Below the pieces are notes generated by a model that was given only the letters and a program-made list of their open reading frames with translations, was not told the origin of the DNA and made no database searches. A program made the translations under genes and the position numbers. From Gracilariopsis chorda (lineage: Eukaryota; Rhodophyta; Florideophyceae; Gracilariales; Gracilariaceae), in assembly GCA_003194525.1 (NCBI GenBank), contig NBIV01000019.1, positions 310,001-374,000 of the forward strand: 64,000 nt of DNA, written 5' to 3'. This document shows positions 49,640 to 60,791 of the stretch, in pieces; the stretch's first letter is position 1; each line of letters begins with the position of its first letter.

Positions 49640-50310
49640 TGCACCAATGGCATTGCACGCTACACTACATGGTTAGGCACACCAATAAAATGGCACTACA
49701 CTAAACTAAGCCGTTGCAATGCAGTGCACATGACCGTTTTAATTACTATATTTCAACGATCATGTGCACGAATGCCATTGAACGCTAGACTACACCATGG
49801 TTATGCACACCAATAAAGTTGCACTAAAAAAAATGTGCCATGTCAATCACCATACGTAAATGGCACTACAATAAAGCGTGCCATTTTAACTTTCATGGTT
49901 ATGCACACCAATAAATTGGCAATACACTAAAGCGTGCCATGTCATTCACCATGGTTAAAACGCACTACAATAAAGCGTGCCATTTTAATTACCATGGTCA
50001 TGCTCACCAATAAACTGGCACTATACTAAAGCATGCCATTTCATTCACACTTTTTATGCACAACAATAAAGTGGCACTAAAATAAAGCGTTCCATGTCCC
50101 TCACCATGCTTATGCACACCAGTAAAATGGCACTACAATAAAGCAAGCCATATCATTCACCATGATTAAATAGCACTACAATAAAGCGTGCGATTTTAAT
50201 TACCATGGTTATGCATACCAATAAAATGGCACTACACTAAAATGTGCCATGTCATTCACCATGGTTATGCACACCAATAAAATGGCACTACACTAAAGCG
50301 TGCCATGTCA
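49640..50310 (+). repeat. Degenerate tandem array in H1
   Basis: About ten copies of a unit near 55-65 bp built from CATGGTTATGCACACCAATA, then AAATGGCACTACA and TAAAGCGTGCCAT. H3 keeps two copies (58436-58550). It explains most of the non-coding length difference. Confidence 0.75.
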
Positions 50311-50877
50311 TTCGCGCACTGAGCGCTCCCCTTTCTTTTGCTTTAGTTACTGTACAAATGAAACATTGCTTGACATAAGTATACACGCATTTACTTGCCG
50401 GCACGTTTATAATCCTCTACACCATAGAGCATTACGCAGTGATCTCTTAACCAACGATCCACATGACTATGCTTTACACGACCATGCCAGGCGCGACAAT
50501 GGTAAGAAGGACAAAGCTATGTGTAGTGATTCGATGCGCGACGATTCTAGGGACGACGATGCTCTACAATGGTGCAGTATACGCCAAGGTTGTACTTCCG
50601 CACGGTAGCATAGTTTAATGCATACTTCTCACATGCATTGCTGTCGTCTACGATGCTCCAAGCAACAAAGCTATGCTTGACCATGTTGTACATGAGGACT
50701 TTATGCGACATAGTGGAATGCGCGACGATTCTACTTCCGTTTACCAAACAATGCTCTTCAGCTTCATCTTCAAAGCTCAATACCATAGAAGCCACAATAC
50801 CTGAGCAGCACGCCATGTTACCCTAAATGAAGTTCTGCACAAAAATCCTCGACGATGCTAGATGTCAAAATGCTGGA

Positions 50878-50992
50878 CGCGACGATCCTAAGCGCGACGA
50901 TGCTAGGCGTGACGATGCTAGGCGCGACGATGCTAGGCGCCATGATACCAGGCGCGATGATTCGAAGAGCGACGATGCTAGCTGTCAGTGTA
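50878..50992 (+). repeat. 15-bp tandem repeat in H1
   Basis: GACGATGCTAGGCGC repeated about seven times with drift. One frame reads RDDAR repeats, which opens the ORF 50827-51288. H3 has the same array at 59090-59215 with different substitutions; I see no reason to call it a gene. Confidence 0.75.
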
Positions 50993-51273
50993 CAGATTTA
51001 TGCTCAAATGTCGATGCAATAGAAGCCATTATACCTTCTCAAATGCGCCAGCAGTGGCTATCTGATGCTCTGAGGACTTCAAGGTATATTACAGGCGGCA
51101 TGGCTACTCTGCTCAATAATGCTATGTACGAAAACGCTACGAAGGACTATGCTCTGCACGATGGTGGCACCTTCCTTTCAAATGTTAAGATATACAGATC
51201 TCATCTACACGCCAGAAGCGTAGCGTGGCATAGCAGCCTCTGCAGAATGCGTGCCAAGGCGGTGGGGCAGTCT

Positions 51274-51485
51274 GCACGCGGGGCGTGAAAAGCCCGCCTC
51301 GTGCAAGTCATGCCATTGCCATATCAGCATCTACGAACTGCATGCAGCGGTCGTGTGGTGCTCTGCACACGGGCGTGAAACGCCCGCGTGCAGAGCATTC
51401 CATTGATATAACAGCGTCTACGAACTGCATGCGGCGGCGGTGGGGTGCTCTGCACGCGGGCGTGAAACGCCCGCGTGCAAAGCAC
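51274..51485. repeat. Tandem long palindromes in H1
   Basis: Three units of about 86 bp, each with a hairpin: 51274-51305 (imperfect), 51359-51397 (18-bp stem with one mismatch, GAA loop) and 51445-51485 (19-bp stem with one mismatch, GAA loop). Core: GCACGCGGGCGT-GAA-ACGCCCGCGTGC. The linker CTACGAACTGCATG is also repeated. Confidence 0.85.
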
Positions 51486-51557
51486 CTATTACCATTGCCT
51501 TCGATCATGCGTTGCATGACGGAGCTGAAAGTGCACTTTAAATGCACACACAATTTT

Positions 51558-51797
51558 ATTTATTTGGTAAATCCGACCCAGTTCCCAGTACGTGTCTCTT
51601 TTTCCCTCACTACCAATAAGGCAGAGTTCCAGTCGTCAAATGGTCGCATCGGACTCGATTTGCGTGATCGCTGTTTCACGCATGGCCATCTGTACATCGC
51701 CTTTTCTCGGACCACCAACCCGATTAACATCGTGGCCTGTCTCCCTGCCGGTAGGTCCTCTACCAATAATGTAGTGTACCCCGAAGTTCTTTTGTAG
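51558..51797 (+). pseudogene. Helicase C-terminal remnant in H1
   Basis: NPTQFPVRVSFSLTTNKAEF, GRIGLDLRDRCFTHGHLYIA, FSRTTNPINIVACLPAG match the end of the H2 helicase. The NKAQGQS motif reads NKAEFQS. Shows that H1 derives from an autonomous copy by internal loss. Confidence 0.85.
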
Positions 51798-52236
51798 ACG
51801 AATTTGATAGCTTTAAGTAAACCTCTTCTTTTTTCTTTCATTTCTTTTCTTTCTGTTCCCTTCTCACCCCCCAAAATTACTTGCTTTCTACAAACAAATT
51901 ACCAAAAACACGCTACCCCAATTCTCCTTTCACTCTAATGCTTCTTTCACTCCTTAACGCGTGCGAAGCACGCAATGGAGCCACTTGTCCCCCCTTACTA
52001 AAGACAATGTTTGTCCGTCTGTCTGTCTGTGTGTCAGCTAACGCCCACTCATTGGCTGAAAAATCGCCAAAGAGGCTGCCAAGTGGAAACGTGGCATTTT
52101 ATGCGCTCCAAGAGGCATCTTGAACCGCATAATGCGACACGTTTCCACCTGGCGCCTTTTGCACGCCATCTTGCACCGCATAATGCGACACGTTTCCACC
52201 TGGCGCGTTTTGCACGCCACAGTAGCCTAGCCGTTT

Positions 52237-52980
52237 GACTAAAGTAGCCCACCCGTTACACTACAGTAACCGAGCCGTTGCAGTGCAGTGCACATGACCG
52301 TTTTAATTACTATTTTTCAACGGTCATGTGCACCAATCGCATTGCACGCTATACAAAAGCGTGCAATGCACTCGCCCACTGAGCGCTCGCGTTCTCCTTC
52401 GCTGTGGTTAACCTACGGTGTGGGTTCTAGCACTCTGGGCGAGTCAGGACGTCTGAAAAAGGTACGCTGGCGGTACCGGCAGGATCTGTTAAGTTTAACT
52501 TTCTCACCAAACAACGCGTTCGTCATCCAGATTTGATTGGTTCGGCAACTATTTCTGGGTGGCGTTCACGTGAGGTACGATAGCTCCCCACAAAACGTGC
52601 ATTGCGCGGAAGGAGTAGCCCTTGAAGAGTCTAGAAAGGGGACAACAGAGTACGAGTCAAGCAACAGCAACTCTTTCTGGATCTAAGGAACTGTTAAAGG
52701 GAAACGTTCTTCGGACTAAAGTACGTCCAGCACAGAGTTGCCTAGCGATTTTGGGATTGTAAATCTCGCAGTCCTGGCAGACTCTCTAGGCACGGACGCC
52801 TGTTTACTCTGTACAGGTCAGTTCCCAATCTAGGCGGTTTCTTTGTGGTCAAGATATTCTATCTTCGCTGCAACCATCCAAAACTTCGGTGCTAGGTGCA
52901 TAAAAGGGTTTGGCAGCCCGTAGCACAATTGTTCTCGACCATATCATTTTTTTCTTTTCTTTTTCTTTTCTTTCTTTGCC
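52237..52980. other. H2 leader region
   Basis: No ORF with motifs. Ends in a pyrimidine-rich tract (52947-52979). ATAAAAG at 52900-52906 is a candidate TATA box about 130 bp upstream of the ATG at 53035. Confidence 0.45.
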
Positions 52981-53034
52981 TTGCCGGTCTTTGGACAGTT
53001 TTTATTTTGTGTGGTGTGCTTGACATCTTTTAAA

Positions 53035-54855
53035 ATGCCTCCAACTCAGCCCAGTACCTCAGGCGATGCCACACGTGAGCAGCACCGTCAACGTACTGCT
53101 GCAAGACGTCGAGCAGAGTCCAGTGAGCAACAGGCAGAGAGGAGACGTCTTAATAGAGAGCGAGCAGCCACACGGAGGGCAAATGAAACTGAGGAACAGC
53201 GTGAAGCACGAAGAACAGCTGATCGGGAACGTGCGAGAAGAAGAAGGGCTACAGCTTCCGCTGCGCACACTGATGACGTTCGTGAGACCGACCGTACAGC
53301 CACTGCTTTGGAACGAGCTTCAGAGACGCCAGATAATCGCGAAAATCGTCAGGCAAACGATCGTAACGCCCATCGTGCTGCAAGGCAACAGGATGACCCT
53401 GCTGCTGAACATTCTCGCCGTCACTCTGAAAGAACATCTAGGCAGGCATCACGAGAGCTTGAGAGCACAGCTGATCGACAACAGCGTCTTGAAGCTGAGC
53501 GCGAGAGCCAAAATGTCGCCCGTCGATTGTTTGACTCGGATGATGTAGACGAGAGTGGCTACATGGACCTCGGTCTCATGAATGTAGAGTGCCGCTTTTG
53601 CAAGGCACTGCATTTCAAACAGGAAAGGGTTGTGAGCAGCTCCCGCTCGCAACCTCTTTTCTCGCAGTGCTGCGCAAAGGGGCATCTCAGCTTCCCTGCG
53701 CTTCTGGAGCCTCCGCCTCTTCTTCGCCAACTGCTGACTGCGATTGGGCCTCGAGAGAACCACTTTCGTGCTGAGATCCGTGGCTACAACACAGTTATGT
53801 CTATGGCTTCCGTCAAGGCAAACTGGGTGAGCCGTGGTTCAGGTGACTCTACCTTCAATCCCACGATCACCATGCCGGGACAGATCTATCACTACATGGG
53901 TCCGCTCATTCCCGCTCAGGGTGTCCAGCCCGCATTTCTGTCTGTGTACATCCATGACACCGACTATGACGCGCAGTCTGCGAGGCGAGCGGGGTTGCTG
54001 CCCCGCCTCCAACCGGAACTGCTGTCTCAGTTGGCAGCCATGCTGCACACGGGAAATCCATACGTGCAGACATTCTGCAGCCTGCGCGAGTGGGCTATGA
54101 CCAATACGACAGCAATTACGTATCAGATGGTGATTCATGCTGATAGACGGCCCCGTGGCGAGCATATTCGTCGCTACAACGTGCCCGAGGCGTCGCAAGT
54201 AGCCGCCATCATTCCAGGGAATGAGGACGGCGAGATTGGGATGCGCGATATTGTTGTGCGTAGGCGTGGAGAGCTCACTGTAAATGGTGATGAGGTGCTG
54301 GACACTATCCCCGTCAGTCACAGATCGTACGATTCCTTGAGCTACGTTCTTTTGTTCCCATGTGGCCAGGACGGATGGCACCCTGAGATGAGGTATTGCC
54401 CACCAAACGCCTCGCGAGAGAAAAATGTGATTCCGCTGATGTATTATTCGTGGCAGGTTTTCGAGAGACCGACCGAGTTCAGTACGATTCTACGCCGCAA
54501 ACGGCTCTTCCAGCAGTACATGGTTGACCAGTTCTGCAAGGTTGAGTCGGAGCGTTTGTCTTACTTACGACACAACCAGGACAGACTTCGAGCTGCGGAC
54601 TATACATCCCTGCGGGAGAGCCTGGGTGACTCTCTGCTGGGCGTGGATGAGGCCGATGCTGTTCGCGTTGGACGACTGTTCGTGTTGCCCTCCACATTTT
54701 TAGCAGGTGACCGATACATGAGACAGCAAGTGCACGACATCATCGCCATATCCAACACCATTAGGCACCCCGATATCTTTCTCACGATGACGTGCAATCC
54801 GAACTGGCCTGAGATCACCAGGGCGCTGTTCCACGGTCAGCGCACTCCTGATTGA
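53035..54855 (+). pseudogene. Helitron Rep-helicase, N-terminal and Helitron-like N domain
   Basis: The first ATG is 53035 (MPPTQPSTSG). Residues 15-180 are Arg/Glu/Ala-rich, predicted helical and basic. Then a Cys-rich zinc motif (CRFCKALHFKQE, SQCCAKGHLSFP) and the Helitron N-terminal domain (IRGYNTVMSMASVKANWV, IYHYMGPLIPAQG, YDSLSYVLLFPCGQDGWH). TGA at 54853 interrupts the frame after GQRTPD; the text resumes PDLCARVFRLEMKAL at once, so it is probably a CGA-to-TGA or similar point change. Confidence 0.88.
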
Positions 54856-57800
54856 CCCGATCTTTGTGCTCGAGTGTTTCGTCTCGAGATGAAAGCCTTA
54901 ATGTCGTTTGTCATTGATGAAAAGTTCTTTGGAGCCGTTGTTGCTCACGTGCGGGTAATCGAGTTTCAAAAGCGAGGCCTACCGCACGCGCACATTATCT
55001 TCTTCCTCAACGAAGATGCAAAGCAGCAGCTCCGAGACCATGCTCACATTGACGAGCTCATCTCAGATGAGATTCCTCCTTCCTCCGACGCCACCTTACA
55101 GGAGTTCGTGCTCAAGCACATGATTCACACTCCGTTCGGTGCAGGCAACCGGTCAGCGCTGTGAATGCACGAGCTGACCTGCTTGAAGCGCTTCCCGAAG
55201 CCATTTCGCTCCGAAACTGCACGGCTTGAGAATGAGTACTACATCAGCTACCGAAGACGCGCTCCTTCCGAGGGCGGGGTGTCTGTAGAACGAAGCTCCA
55301 GGGTCGGCCGTCGACAGCGTGTAGTGACGTTGGACAATTCGTTGGTGGTTCGACATTGCCCAGAGCGTCTCCGCCGGTTTGCATGCCACATCAACGTTGA
55401 GCTATGCGTATCGCGACTTGGCGGTATCAAGTACCTCTTCAAGTATGTGTGCAAGGGTTCCGACAGAGTCACCATGGAGATTGTAGATGAGAACGGACGC
55501 CATGATGAGATCCAGAACTTCCAGGACGCACGGTATGTGTCAGCCTCCGAAGCAGTGTGGCGTATGCTTGTGTTCGACATTGTCGATCGCAATCCACCGG
55601 TCGTGTGGCTTGAATTACACTTGGAAGGTAACCATACGGTGTTCTTCCGGGAAGGTGACGAGGACTCTGCTGCTAACAGAGAGCGGGCAGGAACCAAGCT
55701 GACTGAGTGGTTTGTGGCCAACCAAAAGTACCCCGGCGCACAGCATATCCCTTATGCCCAGTTCCCGAGGTATTTTACTTGGAACAAATCAAACAAATGC
55801 TGGAAGCCGCGTGCATGTCTCCGACGTCGTTCGGTGTCTTGCAGCCAGCCCACCTCCTCCTCAGCAGCCGCTGCAACAGCCGATCTATACGACTTCACTG
55901 GCAGCGGTGCACATGTAGTTGGGCGCATTTACACTGCCATTCCACGAGAGGGTGAGCGGTACTACCTCCGCTTACTCTTGACCCACACAGCGGGTGCTAC
56001 TTCCTTTCAGCATCTCCGCACCGTGGATGATCAGCAGTTTGGTAGCTTCAGGGAGGCCTGCCTCAAGAAGGGCCTTCTCGCCGAAGACAGGGAGTGGAGA
56101 CGGGCACTACGCGAGTCCTTTCGCTCCTCATTTGTTCCGCTCTCTCATTTGTTTGCCACCATCTTGCTTTACTGCGAGCCGTCGGACCCCCGTTCTCTAT
56201 GGGAGCAGCATCTATCGATGTTCCTGCAGGATATACGCGCTCGACATCGCGGCATGATGAACACACTGGCCGACGACGAAAGAGCCAGCTCTTACGTTCT
56301 CTTAGAAGTGCAAAGGGCATTGCAAGAAATGGGTGGCCCACTTGCGTCTCTGTCATCGTACGGTCTTCCGAAACCCATGCAGGACCTACCCGAAATGCGC
56401 GCTCCAGCTCGGTCTCCGCAGCAAATCCAGTCGGAGCTGAACGACACTGTGCAAGCTGCCCTCCCTCTCTTCAATGAGCGTCAGCGTCTGGCGTTCAATA
56501 CCGTCGTGGGGGCTATCCTTCCTGGCGTGTCCGCGGAGAGCTTGCAGGATCTTGGTGGTACTTCTACGCCAACGCAGCCAACCACTCGCGTCTTCTTCTT
56601 GGATGCTCCGGGTGGAACCGTCAAGACCTTCCTCTCCAAGGCAATTCAGGCCACGTTACGCCTTCGTGGCAAGTCCGTCCTTACGGTAGCCACGTCTGCT
56701 GTCGCAGCCATACTGCTTGAGGGCGGTTGGACGGCCCACTCCGTGTTCAGGATTCCCATCCCAGCCACCGCTGAGAGCACGTGCAACATCCCTGTCAACT
56801 CGCACAATGCCACTCGGATGAGGAACGTCGACCTCATTATCTGGGACGAGATCGTAATGTGTCATCGCTTCTGCGTCGAAGCCGTAGACCGCACTCTCCG
56901 TGACATAACGCGCTCGCAGCTCCCCTTTGGAGGCAAGTTCGTATTGCTTTCTGGCGACTTTCGGCAGATTCTCCCGGTTGTTCGTGGCGGCTCTCGATCA
57001 GTGATCGTCAACGCATGCTTCAAACGCTCAAGTCTCTTTTATCACTTTCGCACCTTGAGATTGACTGAGAACATGCGCCTTTCTGCGCTCCGTCGAGACC
57101 CCACAGCGACACAGGAGGTACTGCAGTTCCCAAACACGCTCTTGCAGATTGGAGAGGGCGCACTGCCAGGCACTGTCCCGCCAAAGCACCCCGTCATCCT
57201 CCCAGAGTCCGTACAATGTGTGGAGTCGTTCCGCACCATGGTCCGTATGGTCTTTCATGGTATCGCTCAAAGGTACATAGATGCGGATTGGCTAACGTCA
57301 ACGGTGATTATAACCGCACGAAACTATCGCCTACCAGAGCTCAACGACTATGTAGGCCACATTATACCTGGCGCGTATCGCACGTACCTCAGTGCGGACA
57401 AGGTGAGCGACGACGACGGTGCTGCGCTGCAGTACCCTGTCGAGATGCTCAACACTCTGACTGCCGGGTCAGCGCTGCCAGACCACCGCCTCAAACTCAA
57501 AAAGGGCTTCGTGGTTATGCTCCTTCGCAACTTGGATCCCTCAAACGGCCACGTCAATGGTGCCATCTATACCGTAGAAGACATGCAAAGCAACGTACTG
57601 TTTTTTCGACTCGCTTCTGGAGTAAATTGTGGCAACGCACTATGCCTGCCGCGCATGCCCTGTGGACCTGGAGACGACAACTTTCCGGTTCCCAACTTCA
57701 CTCGCACCCAGTTCCCAGTACGTGTTTGTTTTGCCATCACTACCAATAAGGCACAGGGTCAGTCCTATAGTGGTCGCATCGGACTGGATTTGCGTGATGG

Positions 57801-57927
57801 CTGTTTCACGCACGCCCAGCTGTACGTCGCCTTTTCTCGGACCACCAACCCGTCCAACATCGTGGCCTGTCTCCCTGCCGGTAGCACCTCTACCAATAAT
57901 GTAGTGTACCCCGAAGTTCTTTCGTAG
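54856..57927 (+). pseudogene. Helitron Rep-helicase, Rep nuclease and Pif1 helicase
   Basis: Same frame as the N-terminal part. Rep: the HUH motif GLPHAHIIFFL (His codons 54985-54993) and the Tyr region GIKYLFKYVCKG (about 55421-55455). TGA at 55162 interrupts before MHELTCLKRFPKPF, likely a lost Cys or Trp codon. Helicase: LDAPGGTVKTFL (Walker A, Val replaces the last Gly of GGTGKT, about 56608-56628), IIWDEIVMCHR (Walker B), LLSGDFRQILPVV and NKAQGQSYSG...FTHAQLYVAFSRT. Rep nicks and transfers strands in rolling-circle transposition; the helicase unwinds. The Walker change and stops make it inactive as it stands. Confidence 0.9.
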
Positions 57928-59508
57928 ATGAACTTGATAGCTTTAAGTAAACCTCTTCCCTTTTCTTTCATTTTTTCTTTTTTTCTCCCTTCTCCCTCCC
58001 CAAAAATACTTGCATTCTACAAACAAACTACCCAAAGCACGCTACCCAAATACTCCTTTCACTCTAATGCTTTTTTTACTCCTTAATGCGTGCGAAGCAC
58101 GCAATGGAGCCACTTGTCCCCCCACTTATACTAAAGACAATGTTTGTCTGTCAGTCTGTGTGTCTGTCAGCTAACGCTCACCCATTGGCTGAAAAATCGG
58201 CAAGGAGGCTGCCAAGTGGAAACGTGGCATTTTATGCGCTCCAAGAGGCATCTTGCACCACATAATGCGCCACGTTTCCTCCTGGCGCCTTTTGCACACC
58301 ACAGTAGCCTAGCAGACCAAAGCAGCCCACCCGTTAACCTACAGTACACTAGCCCTTGCAGTGCAGTGCACATAACCGTTTTAATTACTATTTTTCAACG
58401 GTCATGTGCACCAATGGCATTGCACGCTATATTACACCATGGTTATGCACACCAATGAAATGGCACTACAATAAAGCGTGCCATGTCATTCACCATGGTT
58501 ATGCACACCAATGAAATGGCACTACACCAAAGCATGCCATGTCATTGGCGCGCTGAGCGCTTCCCTTCTGTTTGCTTTAGTTACCCTACAAATATGACAT
58601 TGCTCCACATAAGTATACACGAATTTACTTGCCGGCACATCTATACTTCTCTAAACCATACAGCAGTACGCAGTGATCTCTTAACCAATGCTCCACCTAA
58701 CAATGCTCTACAAGATGATGCTAGGCACGAAAATGGTAAGAGGCACAAGGCTATGCGTAATGATTCGATGCGCGACGATGCTAGGAACGACGATGCTCTA
58801 CGCTGCTGTGGTATACGCGGAGGTTTTAGTTCCGCACTTTAGCATAGTTTACTGCATAATTTCCACACGCATTGCTGCCTTCTACGATGCTCCGCGCAAC
58901 AAAGCTATGCTTAACCATTTTGTACATGAAGAATTAATGCGCCATAGTGGAATGCGCGACGATTCTACTTCTAATTACTAAGCAATGCTATACAGCTTCA
59001 TCCTCAAAGCTCGATGCCTTAGAAGCCATAATAACTGAGCAGCACGCCATGTTACCCTATATGAGGTTCTGCACAAAAATGCTCGACGATGCTAGACGCC
59101 ACGATGCTGGAGGCGACGATCCTAAGCGCGACAATGCTAGGCGCGACGATACTAGGCACGACGAAGCTAGGCGCCAAGATACCAGGCGCGATGATTCGAG
59201 AAGCGACGATGCTAGGTGTCACTGTAAAGATTTATACTCAAAGTTCGATGCAATAGAAGTCACAATACCTTCCCACACATGCCAGCAGAGGCTATCTGAT
59301 GCTCTGGTGGCGACTCAAGGTATATTACAGGCGGCACGGCTACTCTGTTCAATAATGCTTTGTACGAAAACGCTACGAACGACTATGCTTTGAAAGATGG
59401 TGGCACTTTCCTTCCAAATATTACGATATACAGATTTGACCTACACGCCCGAAGCATAGCGTGACATAGCCGCTTCTGCAGACTGCGTCCCGAGGCAGTG
59501 GGGCCATA

Positions 59509-59631
59509 TGCACGCAGGGCGTAAAACGCCCGCGTGCAAAGCATGCCCTTGTCATACCATTATCTACGAACTGCATGGAGCGGCGGTGGGGTGCTCTGCA
59601 CGCGGGCGTTTCACGCCCGCCTGCAGAGCAC
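59509..59631. repeat. Long palindromes in H3
   Basis: 59509-59538 (TGCACGCAGGGCGT, loop, then ACGCCCGCGTGCA, one mismatch) and 59591-59631 (GTGCTCTGCA and GCGGGCGT, loop TTC, then ACGCCCGC and TGCAGAGCAC, one mismatch). The loop TTC is the reverse complement of the GAA loop in H1. Confidence 0.85.
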
Positions 59632-59699
59632 CTATTACCATTGCCTTCGATCATGCGCTGCGTGACGAAGCTTAAAGCGCACTTTCAATGCACACACAT

Positions 59700-59943
59700 T
59701 TTTACTTATTTGGGAAATCAGACCCAGTTCCCCGTACGTGTCTGGTTTTCCATCACTACCAATAAGGCACAGGGGCAGGCGTATAGTGGTCGCATCACAC
59801 TGAACTTGCATGATGGCTGTTTCAAGCATGGCCAGCTGTACGTCGCCTTTTCTTGGACCACCAACCCGTCCAACATCGTGGCTTGTCTCCTTGCCGGTAG
59901 CATCTCTACCAATAATATGGTGTACGGCGAAGTTCTTTCGTAG
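59700..59943 (+). pseudogene. Helicase C-terminal remnant in H3
   Basis: QFPVRVWFSITTNKAQGQAY, CFKHGQLYVAFSWTTNPSNI, VACLLAGSIS: closer to H2 than the H1 remnant (NKAQGQ retained). Confidence 0.85.
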
Positions 59944-60146
59944 ACGAACTTGATTGCTTTAAGTAAAGCTCTCCTTTTTTCTTTAATTGTTTTCTTTTCT
60001 TCTCCATTCTTACTCCCCAAAAACACTTGCATTCTACAAACCGACTGCCCAAAACACGCTATTAAAATACTCCTTTCACTCTAATGCTTCTTTTACCCCT
60101 TAACGCGTGCGAAGCACGCAATGGAGCCACTTGTCTCCTTGCTAAT

Positions 60147-60468
60147 TGTAAAATGTCTGTACCCTGTTCAGTTCTCTATGAAGAGTGCTGACAAATGTGT
60201 ACGCTTCTCTAGTAACCAGCCAATGTTGCTACACACCCCTCTTCAAAGAGAAAGTGTAACACAGACGTACCTGTAGGGCCACGGAGCTCAGTCGAAGACA
60301 GACTACAAGCTCTGTCTCCGACGTTAGTGTCCCGTAATGTAGTGTCAGGATCTTCTAGATGTATCGATTGTAGCCATTAGACTCTATTAAAGGAGATTAA
60401 GTCTGGCGTTCTCTCCTCAGAACCAGCCAGACCTTCCATCGTGCCGCCTCTCCAGTTTCAGTGTTACA
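60147..60468. repeat. Possible solo LTR
   Basis: 322 bp from TGTAAAATG to GTGTTACA with TGTAA...TTACA ends like gypsy D. No target duplication matches (CTAAT left, GAAAG right) and no second copy exists in the window, so the call is weak. Confidence 0.25.
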
Positions 60469-60736
60469 GAAAGAATGCAAAGCGATTGTTCTGCCAAACC
60501 GTGCTGAGTATATTTTTGAGAAAGAAGGCGTAGTAAAATTTGTGGAACGTCTTCGCATACCTGCTGAATCGGCTCTAGCGTTTCTTCAGAATTCGGTAGA
60601 CCCTTCTACCGCACTGCCACTTTTAAGTCCATCAGTCGTACGTTCCACACGGAGCAGTCTGGCTGCAGGAAATCCTGTCTCAGATTATAAAATATGCGAA
60701 ATGATAGCATCCTTGTTTAGCGAGCGATCGGAGTAG
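60461..60736 (+). CDS. Unrecognised ORF or exon fragment
   Basis: 91 codons: EYIFEKEGVVKFVERLRIPA, ESALAFLQNSVDPSTALPLL. The composition is protein-like, and the frame is open upstream of the ATG. No family recognised. It ends 53 bp before the border of duplication copy 2. Confidence 0.35.
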   Translation: MLQKECKAIVLPNRAEYIFEKEGVVKFVERLRIPAESALAFLQNSVDPSTALPLLSPSVVRSTRSSLAAGNPVSDYKICEMIASLFSERSE

Positions 60737-60791
60737 AACTTCAAACTACTGCCATGGATACATTCCAACACATCATTACGGAGATCTTCGC

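Larger units (their letters stand above)
49196..51987 (+). mobile_element. Helitron H1, non-autonomous
   Basis: Starts TCCCCCC after an A (49195) and ends CCACTTG, 14 bp after the hairpin GCGTGC-GAA-GCACGC (51959-51973); the next base is T. A 5' TC, a subterminal 3' hairpin and insertion between A and T are Helitron hallmarks. The end CTTG deviates from the usual CTRR. It shares ends with H2 and H3, and keeps only the tail of the helicase gene. The middle is simple repeats and palindromes. Confidence 0.8.
51988..58116 (+). mobile_element. Helitron H2, formerly autonomous
   Basis: 6,129 bp, TC start directly after the CTTG end of H1, hairpin GCGTGC-GAA-GCACGC at 58088-58102 and end CCACTTG at 58116, directly followed by H3. 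It encodes the Rep-helicase protein in one frame with two TGA codons and a Walker A substitution. Confidence 0.88.
58117..60133 (+). mobile_element. Helitron H3, non-autonomous
   Basis: 2,017 bp with the same ends: TCCCCCCAC at 58117, hairpin 60105-60119, CTTG at 60133 followed by T. Middle shares the 15-bp array and palindromes with H1. Together with H1 it brackets H2 head to tail with no spacer. Confidence 0.82.

Noticed and set aside
49377-50310. Regular repeats that might suggest a CRISPR array
   Set aside because: Units are contiguous and diverged, without unique spacers; the context is a eukaryotic Helitron.
50827-51288. ORF of 153 codons in Helitron H1
   Set aside because: Opened by a 15-bp tandem repeat (RDDAR). 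The H3 counterpart has a different start and end and no conserved extra-repeat sequence, so it is probably not a gene.
49195-60134. Canonical Helitron CTRR end
   Set aside because: All three 3' ends read CTTG, not CTRR. I kept the Helitron call because of the protein, the TC starts and the hairpin, and did not move the borders to force the motif.
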